A stretch of 5,977 nucleotides of DNA from Actinomycetota bacterium (lineage in GTDB: Bacteria > Actinomycetota > Geothermincolia > Fen-727 > Anoxymicrobiaceae), in assembly GCA_003154635.1 (NCBI GenBank), contig PMDX01000126.1:1038-7014 (forward strand), in the 5' to 3' direction. The position numbers and the translations under genes are program-made. How positions within the stretch are numbered: the first letter of the stretch is position 1; each line of letters starts with the position of its first letter. The notes beneath the pieces were generated by a model that was given only the letters and a program-made list of their open reading frames with translations, was not told the origin of the DNA and did not search any database. This document shows, piece after piece, positions 1 through 5,648 of this stretch.

Positions 1-1
1 C

Positions 2-895
2 GGGCAGGGCAAGCTGGTCGGGATATACACCGACCTGTTCCAGGAGAGCGGCGTGACCGTTGGCCAGGTCCTGCTGACCCAGCACGACCTCGCGCACCGG
101 ACCCAGTACCTCAATGCGAGACACACAATGGAGCGCCTGTTCGACATGGGTGTCGTACCGGTCATCAACGAGAATGACACGGTGGCAACGGATGAGATCA
201 CTTTTGGTGAAAACGATATGCTGGCCGCCCTTGTGGCGGGCCTCGTGGGGGCCGATACCCTTATCCTCCTCACAGACACGGGCGGTCTCTACACCGCGGA
301 CCCCAGGACGTCGAGCGAAGCCAGATTGTTGGAACGCGTAGAACGAATCACCGAGGAGGTCGAGGAACTGGCCGGAGAAGCAGGTAGCGACCTCGCCATC
401 GGCGGGATGTTGTCCAAGGTACAGGCGGCGAAGGTCGCCGTATCGACTGGCGCCGACACGTTCATAGCGGACGGAAGGAAAGCTTCCATCCTGCAGAAGA
501 TAATCGACGGCAAGAAGCCCGGGACGTTTTTCCCGGCGACTGGCACCGTTCGCTCCAGGAAGCGCTGGATAGGATATGCCTTGCCATCGCGCGGTCGGCT
601 GATCGTCGACCGGGGAGCCGCAACAGCGCTCACCGCAAGGCGCAAAAGCCTGCTGCCCGCGGGTGTGACTGGTGTCGAAGGCGATTTCGAGGTCGGAGAC
701 TGCGTGGAGGTCGTAGGTCCGGATGGGAAAATCATAGGACGGGGAATCACGAGTTACAGCTCGACCGAGGCGGGACTGATAAAAGGTTTGAGGAGCCCCC
801 GGGTCGCCGGGGTCCTGGGTGAGAAGGGCGAGGAGATCGTGCACCGCGACGAGCTCGTCGTGTTCGATGAAGCTCCCAGGGATGGAAAGGCGTGA
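2..895 (+). CDS. proB: Glutamate 5-kinase, 5'-truncated by window edge
   Basis: ProB phosphorylates L-glutamate with ATP to gamma-glutamyl phosphate, the first committed step of proline synthesis in the cytoplasm. The frame is open from base 2, giving about 297 residues against a usual ~370, so roughly 75 N-terminal residues, including the first nucleotide-binding loop, lie upstream. Visible kinase-domain motifs are VGQVLLTQ, the substrate/Mg segment NENDTVATDEITFGENDML, the segment LLTDTGGLYTADPR, and the ATP-binding IGGMLSK (398-418). From about base 590 there is a C-terminal PUA domain (VDRGAATAL, SLLPAGVTGV, GDFEVGDCVEV, and HRDELVVF near the end), as in full-length bacterial ProB. The segment usually written GTGGM reads AIGGM here. 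The stop TGA (893-895) overlaps the proA start, indicating a proBA operon. The assignment is very secure. The true start cannot be seen. Confidence 0.97.
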   Translation, partial: GQGKLVGIYTDLFQESGVTVGQVLLTQHDLAHRTQYLNARHTMERLFDMGVVPVINENDTVATDEITFGENDMLAALVAGLVGADTLILLTDTGGLYTADPRTSSEARLLERVERITEEVEELAGEAGSDLAIGGMLSKVQAAKVAVSTGADTFIADGRKASILQKIIDGKKPGTFFPATGTVRSRKRWIGYALPSRGRLIVDRGAATALTARRKSLLPAGVTGVEGDFEVGDCVEVVGPDGKIIGRGITSYSSTEAGLIKGLRSPRVAGVLGEKGEEIVHRDELVVFDEAPRDGKA

Positions 896-897
896 TG
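884..897 (+). promoter_or_regulatory. proB-proA ribosome binding site and stop/start overlap
   Basis: A purine-rich site GGAAAGG (884-890) lies inside the last codons of proB. The proB stop TGA (893-895) shares its final base with the ATG of proA, forming TGATG. This arrangement normally means that ribosomes finishing proB restart on proA, keeping the two enzymes in step. A GTG at 892 would leave only 1 nt after the site, so it is a poor start. Confidence 0.75.
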
Positions 898-2145
898 AAG
901 ATGGGTGAACTCGAGGAGCTCGCGCTCCGTGCGAGAGCCGCGGCTGTGGGGCTTTCGACCCTCAAGACCGAAGTGAAGAACGGTGCGTTGCTTGCGATGG
1001 GTGACGCGCTCCAGAGTGCGGCCGGATCGATACTGGACGAGAACGCGAAAGACCTCGAAACTGGCAGAGAGCAGGGCTTGAGCACCGCTCTTATGGACCG
1101 GCTGGCCCTTAGCGAGAGGCGAGTCTGTGAGATGGCGGACGGACTGCGCGATGTGGCGACCCTCCGCGACCCCGTCGGGGAGATGGTCGACGGGTGGCGC
1201 CTCCCAAACGGACTTCTCATAGAGAAGGTCAGGGTCCCGCTGGGCGTGATAGGGATAATCTACGAGGCGCGGCCCAACGTCACAGTGGACGCGTCCGGGC
1301 TTTGCATAAAGAGCGGGAACGCCGTCGTTCTCAGGGGCAGCTCGAACGCCATAAACTCAAACACCGCGCTCGCAAGAGTACTGGCCGGGGCGGGCTCGAA
1401 GAACGGTCTGCCCGAGAACTCGATCCAGCTTGTGGAGTCGACAGACCGAGAGACGGCCCGGGAGCTCATGAGGATGCATGGGCTGATAGACGTGCTGATT
1501 CCCAGGGGTGGGGAGGGGCTCATAAGGACGGTAGTCGAGAACTCGACGGTGCCCGTCATAGAGACGGGTGTCGGCAACTGCCACATCTACGTGGACGATT
1601 CGGCCGATATCCAGATGGCGGTAGACATAATAGTCAACGCCAAGACACAGAGGCCGGGGGTCTGCAACGCCGCCGAGACGATGCTGGTCAACGAGAGCAT
1701 CGCGGCCGGATTCCTGCCCGCTGCATGGGCGGCTCTTAAAGAGAAGGGTGTCACCCTCAGGGGGGACGAGCGGACGCGGGAGCTGATAGGCGAAGCCGAG
1801 GTCGCGACAGAGGAAGACTGGTACACAGAGTATCTCGACCTCGTTCTCGCGGTGCGCGTCGTGCCGAATGTGGGCAGCGCCATCGAGCATATCAACAAGT
1901 ACGGCTCAGGCCATTCCGAAGCCATAATCACAAGTGATTACTCGAGGAGCAGGCGTTTCATCGAGGAGGTGGATTCGGCGGCGGTCTATGTGAACGCTTC
2001 GACCCGGTTTACGGACGGTGGTCAATTCGGCATGGGCGCCGAGATCGGCATCAGCACGCAGAAGCTGCATGCAAGGGGCCCGATGAGCCTGTCCGAGCTC
2101 ACGACTACGAAGTTCGTCATACAGGGAACCGGCCAGGTCAGGTGA
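895..2145 (+). CDS. proA: Glutamate-5-semialdehyde dehydrogenase (gamma-glutamyl phosphate reductase)
   Basis: ProA reduces gamma-glutamyl phosphate with NADPH to glutamate-5-semialdehyde, which cyclises to pyrroline-5-carboxylate, the proline precursor. It belongs to the aldehyde dehydrogenase fold. The protein is 416 residues from ATG 895, the normal family length. Landmarks are IIYEARPNVTVDASGL and the loop VLRGSSNAINSN in the cofactor domain, the catalytic cysteine in PGVCNA (TGC at 1663-1665, residue 257), and the family signature VNASTRFTDGGQFGMGAE near the C-terminus. All look intact. Three start codons cluster here: GTG 892, ATG 895 and ATG 901. ATG 895 is preferred because it overlaps the proB stop (TGATG) and lies 4 nt after GGAAAGG (884-890). 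ATG 901, 10 nt after that site, is also possible. ProA receives the labile acyl phosphate made by ProB, which fits the tight coupling. Confidence 0.97.
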   Translation: MKMGELEELALRARAAAVGLSTLKTEVKNGALLAMGDALQSAAGSILDENAKDLETGREQGLSTALMDRLALSERRVCEMADGLRDVATLRDPVGEMVDGWRLPNGLLIEKVRVPLGVIGIIYEARPNVTVDASGLCIKSGNAVVLRGSSNAINSNTALARVLAGAGSKNGLPENSIQLVESTDRETARELMRMHGLIDVLIPRGGEGLIRTVVENSTVPVIETGVGNCHIYVDDSADIQMAVDIIVNAKTQRPGVCNAAETMLVNESIAAGFLPAAWAALKEKGVTLRGDERTRELIGEAEVATEEDWYTEYLDLVLAVRVVPNVGSAIEHINKYGSGHSEAIITSDYSRSRRFIEEVDSAAVYVNASTRFTDGGQFGMGAEIGISTQKLHARGPMSLSELTTTKFVIQGTGQVR

Positions 2146-2221
2146 AAATAACCGCTGGCGCGTTTTAGTAAGCGGGCATGCGGACCGCCTGAACGGCTTC
2201 GACGGGACCGAAAGTGTGGTA

Positions 2222-2239
2222 GTTGCATAATTATTCATC
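2222..2239. promoter_or_regulatory. ARG box: probable ArgR/AhrC operator
   Basis: The core TGCATAATTATTCA (2224-2237) differs at one base from the palindromic ARG-box core TGAATAATTATTCA. It is nearly self-complementary and sits in an AT-rich island within GC-rich DNA. ArgR (AhrC in Bacillus) is the arginine-responsive hexameric repressor that binds such 18-bp boxes ahead of arginine genes, and argC lies 147 bp downstream. The box overlaps the proposed -35 element and the spacer, so bound repressor would block RNA polymerase. The match is seen directly. Binding is inferred, because argR is not in this window. Confidence 0.82.
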
Positions 2240-2251
2240 ATAGTGTAATAT
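2223..2251 (+). promoter_or_regulatory. Putative sigma-A-type promoter for argCJBD
   Basis: TTGCAT (2223-2228, keeping the TTG of TTGACA) and TAATAT (2246-2251, 4 of 6 to TATAAT) are separated by exactly 17 nt. This predicts transcription starting near base 2258 and a ~128-nt untranslated leader. Alternative -10 hexamers are TGTAAT (2244-2249) and CATAAT (2226-2231), each 5 of 6, but neither has a well-spaced -35. The promoter is embedded in the ARG box, as expected for an arginine-repressed operon. Only inspection supports it. Confidence 0.55.
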
Positions 2252-2256
2252 ATGCA
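2244..2256. promoter_or_regulatory. Possible second, degenerate ARG half-box
   Basis: TGTAATATATGCA starts with TG and ends with TATGCA, the exact complement of the left half of the strong box upstream (TGCATA). Its core is 13 rather than 14 nt, and its centre lies about 19.5 bp from that of the first box, compared with about 21 bp in classical tandem ARG boxes. It could be a weak cooperative site for the other trimer of the ArgR hexamer. It may also just be the AT-rich -10 region of the promoter. Confidence 0.4.
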
Positions 2257-2276
2257 TCACGTGCCCGGGGCGGCCT

Positions 2277-2302
2277 CCGAGTGATCGCCGGGGCTCGGTT
2301 TT
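2277..2302 (+). terminator. Leader hairpin followed by TTTT, weak attenuator candidate
   Basis: CCGAG (2277-2281) can pair with CTCGG (2294-2298) around a 12-nt loop, and TTTT (2299-2302) follows directly. The stem is short and the U-run brief, so it would terminate weakly on its own. It lies only about 20 nt after the predicted transcription start, inside the argC leader. Confidence 0.3.
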
Positions 2303-2320
2303 CAAGAGTATCATCGAACC

Positions 2321-2338
2321 GCCGGCCCGCGGGCCGGC
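2321..2338 (+). repeat. Perfect 18-nt GC palindrome in argC leader (hairpin or attenuator)
   Basis: GCCGGCCCGCGGGCCGGC is a perfect palindrome. As RNA it forms at least a 7-bp all-GC stem with a CGCG loop. It is followed by TTTGTGCTT, an imperfect U-rich tail, so it could be a weak intrinsic terminator or attenuator, or the residual terminator for readthrough from proBA. Bases 2324-2330 (GGCCCGC) can instead pair perfectly with 2351-2357 (GCGGGCC), which would disrupt the hairpin. That is the geometry of a two-state leader. The pairings are seen in the sequence. Regulation is inferred. Confidence 0.5.
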
Positions 2339-2386
2339 TTTGTGCTTGATGCGGGCCACTGGTTCCGCGGGGCGAGGCGGGTCAAG

Positions 2387-3427
2387 ATGTTGAACGTTGG
2401 CGTGATTGGTGCATCGGGATATACCGGCGTTGAGCTGATGCGCATTCTCTGGGGCCACCCGGAGATGCGGGTCGAGCTTACAACGGCAAACCAGTACGTT
2501 GGAGAGCCGGTAAGCCGCCTCTACCCTTCGCTGGCCGGCTTTTATCAGGGTGCTTACGAGACGTTTGACCTTGGGGTTATAATCGAGCGGTGCGACATCG
2601 TATTCTCCTGCCTTCCGCACGGAGAGAGCCTCAAGGTCGTTCCGGAGCTCGTGGATTCGGGTATGAAAGTGGTCGACCTGTCAGCGGACTTCAGGTTGAA
2701 AGACGCGGGGGAGTACCAGAGTTGGTACGGGGTGGTCCACACGGCTACCGAGCTTCTCGAGAAAGCCGCTTACGGTCTTCCCGAGATAAACCGCGAGGCT
2801 GTCGCCGCCGCCGGGATGACTGCCAATCCAGGATGTTTTCCGACCGGCGCGCTCATTGGGATGTTTCCAGCCGCGGCAGCCGGCCTGGTGGACGGTACGG
2901 TGATAGTCGACTCCAAGTCGGGCGTTTCGGGCGCGGGGCGCAAGCTGACCCTTGCGACTCATTTTCCTCAAACGGCCGATAGCATCGAGCCGTACGGGGT
3001 AATGGGCCACAGGCATCTGCCCGAGATAAGGTCCCAGTTCCGGAGGCTCGTCGGAGACGCAGGGGCGGACATACTTTTTATCCCGCACCTCGTGCCGATG
3101 AACAGGGGAATTCTAAGTACGATATATATTCCGCTGACTGAGGGGCACGATTATGCGAAGATAAGGGGTATCTACGAGCAGGCGTATGAGGGAGAGCCGT
3201 TTATCCACCTGCTTCCGTCCGGTAGTTACCCTGTGACCAAAGCGGTTCAGGGCAGCAACAACTGCCACGTTGGAATCGCGATGCCCGGTTGTGGGAAGAC
3301 GCTTGTGGTCATTACGGCAATCGACAACCTTGTTAAGGGAGCTTCTGGCGAGGCGGTCCAGAACATGAACCTGATGTGCGGCCTGCCCGAAGAGATGGGG
3401 CTTGCCGGCCCGGCCCTTTTCCCGTGA
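2387..3427 (+). CDS. argC: N-acetyl-gamma-glutamyl-phosphate reductase
   Basis: ArgC reduces N-acetylglutamyl phosphate with NADPH to N-acetylglutamate semialdehyde, the third step of ornithine synthesis. From ATG 2387 the protein has 346 residues, the usual length. The N-terminus is the NADP-binding GASGYTG loop (residues 8-14). The catalytic cysteine lies in NPGCFPTG (residue 150, TGT at 2834-2836). The conserved HRHLPE follows (His208/His210; His210 is the likely general base), then HLVPMNRGILSTIYIPL. The frame stays open upstream to a GTG at 2342, but that start would begin in the structured leader and put 15 extra residues before the Rossmann loop. ATG 2387, with GAGG at 2374-2377 (9 nt away), is therefore chosen. 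It is the first gene of the arg cluster, directly downstream of the ARG box. No key residue is missing. Confidence 0.97.
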   Translation: MLNVGVIGASGYTGVELMRILWGHPEMRVELTTANQYVGEPVSRLYPSLAGFYQGAYETFDLGVIIERCDIVFSCLPHGESLKVVPELVDSGMKVVDLSADFRLKDAGEYQSWYGVVHTATELLEKAAYGLPEINREAVAAAGMTANPGCFPTGALIGMFPAAAAGLVDGTVIVDSKSGVSGAGRKLTLATHFPQTADSIEPYGVMGHRHLPEIRSQFRRLVGDAGADILFIPHLVPMNRGILSTIYIPLTEGHDYAKIRGIYEQAYEGEPFIHLLPSGSYPVTKAVQGSNNCHVGIAMPGCGKTLVVITAIDNLVKGASGEAVQNMNLMCGLPEEMGLAGPALFP

Positions 3428-3533
3428 GAGGGAGCGACAGGCTTCAGGTGGACCGAAGTGGTTCGGAGGCAAGACATAGAGCGGTACTGTACCTTGTGAC
3501 GCAGGTGAATTGGTTGATTAGGCGGTGAAACGT
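3428..3533 (+). other. 106-nt argC-argJ gap with small inverted repeats
   Basis: This is the longest spacer inside the arg cluster, whose other junctions are 1-11 nt. It holds a small hairpin, CCGAA (3453-3457) with TTCGG (3462-3466) around GTGG, and a short palindrome GGTACTGTACC (3483-3493). Neither is followed by a T-run, so no terminator is evident, and no ARG box or clear promoter is visible. A 26-codon open frame from GTG 3448 ends in TGA 3526-3528, just before the argJ start, with two arginine codons (AGG CGG) before the stop. It has no good ribosome binding site and may be chance. Confidence 0.6.
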
Positions 3534-4751
3534 ATGAACGCGTTGGGCTTCGAGAGGATTCTGGGCGGGGTTTGCGCACCGGTTGGGTTCCTGGCCGCGG
3601 GCGTTGCCTGCGGAATAAAAGACGAGGGAAAGCCGGACCTGGCTATTGTATATTCGGAGCGCCCGGCAACGGCTGCCGGCGTCTTCACCACCAACCAGAT
3701 GAAAGCGGCTCCTGTCATGCTCAGCAGAGAACGCGTGCTCGGGGGTTCGGCGCAATCAGTGGTAGTGTCCAGCGGGAACGCGAATGCGATGACCGGCGGG
3801 CGTGGCGTGGCGGATGCTCTCGCGATGGTTGATGCCGTCGAAAAGGCCCTCGGCATAACGTCCGGCCAGGCGCTGGTCGCGTCCACTGGACATATAGGCG
3901 AGTACCTTCCGATGGAGCGGGTGCTGAGCGGGATAGAGCAGGCTACGGACGAGCTGAGTTCTGGAGGCAACACCGACGCCGCGAAGGCGATCATGACCAC
4001 TGACACGTATCCCAAGGAGCTTGCAGTCGAGATGCTCATCGCGGGACGCACGGTCCGACTCGGCGCTATGGCCAAGGGCGCCGGGATGATCCATCCGAAC
4101 ATGGCGACGATGATCTCGGTAATCACGACAGATGCCAATCTTACAAATGAGGTCATGCAGCACTGGCTGGAGCAGGCCGTGGAGTGGTCGTTCAACAGGA
4201 CCTCCATCGACGGCGATCAGTCTACAAACGATACGGTCGTGATGCTCGCCAACGGTGCGGCCCTGCCGGAGGGTTACGAGATGACCAGGGACGAGGCCGA
4301 GCTGTTCTTCGAGGCGCTTTGCTGGCTCACCGGACACCTCGCGATGGCGCTGGTCAAAGACGGTGAGGGCGCCTCGAAGCTAATGCGCGTAGTGGTCAAC
4401 GGCGCGCGCGAGAACTTAGACGCCATAAGGGTAGCCCACGCCATAGCCAACTCCACTCTAGTTAAGTGCTCGTTCTACGGCTCGCAGCCCAACTGGGGGC
4501 GTATAGCGGCAGCGGCGGGCAGCGCGGGCGTACCACTGGACCAGAGCCTGGTCAAGATCGCACTCGGCGAGCATACGGTCGCTGAGAACGGCGTTCCGGT
4601 CGCGTTCGACGAGGGCGAGCTGCGCGAGATACTCAAGCGCGATGAGATCGAGATAACGGTCCACCTGGGCCTCGGTGAGGGTTCGGCGTACTACCTTACC
4701 TGCGACCTCTCGGCAGAATACGTAGAGTTCAACGCGGGCGAGAAGAGCTAG
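3534..4751 (+). CDS. argJ: Glutamate N-acetyltransferase / ornithine acetyltransferase
   Basis: ArgJ transfers the acetyl group of N-acetylornithine to glutamate, releasing ornithine and regenerating N-acetylglutamate. Bifunctional forms also use acetyl-CoA, but sequence alone does not show which type this is. The 405 residues match the family length. ArgJ cleaves itself before a conserved threonine in KGAGMIHPNMATM: here Thr192 (ACG 4107-4109), giving an alpha chain of 191 and a beta chain of 214 residues. Other expected features are the oxyanion pair Thr118-Gly119, TTDTYPK (from Thr155), Lys181, Glu278 in DGEGASK, and Asn400 plus terminal Ser405 for substrate contact. Two oddities: His120 stands where STGVIG normally has Val, and the C-terminus reads NAGEKS rather than a Tyr-containing NAxYxT. 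ATG 3534 is preferred, 5 nt after GGTGA (3524-3528); GTG 3525 lies inside that site. Confidence 0.97.
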   Translation: MNALGFERILGGVCAPVGFLAAGVACGIKDEGKPDLAIVYSERPATAAGVFTTNQMKAAPVMLSRERVLGGSAQSVVVSSGNANAMTGGRGVADALAMVDAVEKALGITSGQALVASTGHIGEYLPMERVLSGIEQATDELSSGGNTDAAKAIMTTDTYPKELAVEMLIAGRTVRLGAMAKGAGMIHPNMATMISVITTDANLTNEVMQHWLEQAVEWSFNRTSIDGDQSTNDTVVMLANGAALPEGYEMTRDEAELFFEALCWLTGHLAMALVKDGEGASKLMRVVVNGARENLDAIRVAHAIANSTLVKCSFYGSQPNWGRIAAAAGSAGVPLDQSLVKIALGEHTVAENGVPVAFDEGELREILKRDEIEITVHLGLGEGSAYYLTCDLSAEYVEFNAGEKS

Positions 4752-4762
4752 CGGGGGTCGGC

Positions 4763-5647
4763 GTGAACGGCGAACTGCATAACAAGGCAAAAGTCCTGAC
4801 CGAGGTACTTCCATATATAAAACACCACCGTGGCAAGACCGTTGTGATCAAGTTCGGCGGCAACGCCATGGAAAGTGCTGAGATCCGAAAGATGTTTGCT
4901 TCTGACGTCGTGCTGATGCGCTACGTCGGCATAAACCCGGTGATCATACATGGCGGCGGGCCGCAGATCACCGAATACATGAGGCGGATGTCCAAGGAGC
5001 CGACTTTCATCGACGGCCACAGGGTGACCGACACCGAGACCATGGAGATCGCGAAGATGGTTCTCGTGGGCAAGGTCAACAAGAATATCGTCTCCCTGAT
5101 TAACAGGCACGGCACCCTGTCAATGGGCCTCTCCGGTGAGGACGGCAACCTCATCACCGCTCACAAGCGCCTGGCCGAGAACGGTGCGGACCTGGGATGG
5201 GTAGGCGATGTCGAGTCGATCAACGCGGAAATAATCGAAGAGCTTGCGAGCCACGAACTCATTCCGGTAATAGCTTCCGTCGGTACCGACATGGAAGGAA
5301 ACAGCTATAACATCAACGCAGACACAGTCGCCGGGGAGGTCGCGGTAGCGCTCAAGGCTGACAAGGTCATATACATGACCAACGTGAAGGGCATCCTCGA
5401 CGAAGAGGGTCAGCTCATCAGCCGGCTGGACGCCTCGGGGTGCAGGAGGATGCTGGAGAGCGGAGAGGTCTCGAGAGGAATGATCCCCAAGGTCGCAGGC
5501 TGCCTCACGGCCGTCGGAAGCGGTGTCGACCGCGCGCATATCATAGACGGTACCGTGGAACACGCGCTGCTCCTCGAGGTGTTCACGAGCGGTGGGGTGG
5601 GAACGATGATAGTTGAGAGCATGGACAAGTTGCTGGAAGGAGAATGA
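4763..5647 (+). CDS. argB: N-acetylglutamate kinase, arginine-sensitive type
   Basis: ArgB phosphorylates N-acetylglutamate with ATP, the second and usually controlling step of ornithine synthesis. It is 294 residues long, typical of the amino-acid kinase family. Motifs in order: VIKFGGNAM (catalytic Lys30, Gly32-Gly33), IIHGGGPQI, GHRVTD, VGKVNKNIV, GLSGEDGNLI, NINADTVAGE (Asp187) and GMIPKV (Lys243). About 25 residues precede the kinase core (KAKVLTEVLPYIKHHRGK), matching the N-terminal helix that links arginine-inhibited NAGKs into hexamers, and the C-terminal HALLLEVFTSGGVGTM segment also fits that class. Feedback inhibition by arginine is therefore inferred. Arg238 replaces the first Gly of the common GGMIPK. 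The GTG start at 4763 lies 11 nt after the argJ stop, behind the G-rich stretch GGGGGT (4753-4758). No ATG or TTG competes nearby. Confidence 0.97.
   Translation: MNGELHNKAKVLTEVLPYIKHHRGKTVVIKFGGNAMESAEIRKMFASDVVLMRYVGINPVIIHGGGPQITEYMRRMSKEPTFIDGHRVTDTETMEIAKMVLVGKVNKNIVSLINRHGTLSMGLSGEDGNLITAHKRLAENGADLGWVGDVESINAEIIEELASHELIPVIASVGTDMEGNSYNINADTVAGEVAVALKADKVIYMTNVKGILDEEGQLISRLDASGCRRMLESGEVSRGMIPKVAGCLTAVGSGVDRAHIIDGTVEHALLLEVFTSGGVGTMIVESMDKLLEGE
5635..5642 (+). promoter_or_regulatory. Strong Shine-Dalgarno for argD inside argB
   Basis: GGAAGGAG lies within the last codons of argB, 6 nt before the argD ATG. It is the closest match to the anti-Shine-Dalgarno consensus at any gene start in this window. 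It fixes the argD start and shows that argB and argD are translated from one message. Confidence 0.85.
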
Positions 5648-5648
5648 G

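Larger units (their letters stand above)
2146..2386 (+). other. 241-nt proA-argC intergenic regulatory region
   Basis: No protein-coding gene is supported here. The first ~75 nt (2146-2220) are GC-rich. They contain a weak inverted repeat, CCGCT at 2152-2156 with AGCGG at 2171-2175 around a 14-nt loop, but no stem followed by a T-run, so I see no convincing terminator for proBA. The composition then turns abruptly AT-rich (about 2222-2257), where an ARG box and promoter elements sit. The remaining ~128 nt to the argC ATG are GC-rich with strong self-complementarity and look like a structured leader. Transcription from proBA could read through into the arg genes in addition to the internal promoter. 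Confidence 0.8.

Noticed and set aside
747..1220. Antisense open frame across the proB-proA junction
   Set aside because: It is Arg/Ser/Pro-rich, typical of the complement of GC-rich genes, and overlaps secure genes on the + strand.
2152..2175. Inverted repeat after proA as a rho-independent terminator
   Set aside because: The stem is only 5 bp with a 14-nt loop, and the T-run lies inside the loop rather than after the stem.
2252..2284. 10-codon frame from ATG 2252 as an arginine-rich leader peptide
   Set aside because: The peptide contains no arginine codons, lacks a ribosome binding site, and starts within the -10 region upstream of the predicted transcript.
2342..2386. Upstream GTG 2342 as the argC start, adding 15 residues
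   Set aside because: It begins inside the structured leader immediately after the palindrome. The extra residues precede the normal ArgC N-terminus, and ATG 2387 gives the family length with a usable ribosome binding site.
2258..2386. T-box riboswitch ahead of argC (TGGTTCCGCGG at 2360-2370 resembles the end of the T-box sequence)
   Set aside because: The 5' half of the T-box motif is absent, it lies after rather than before the hairpin, there is no terminator downstream of it, and the predicted leader is too short for a specifier stem.
3518..4207. 229-residue antisense open frame over argJ
   Set aside because: It is a low-complexity, Ser/Ala/Pro-rich shadow of argJ with no independent support.
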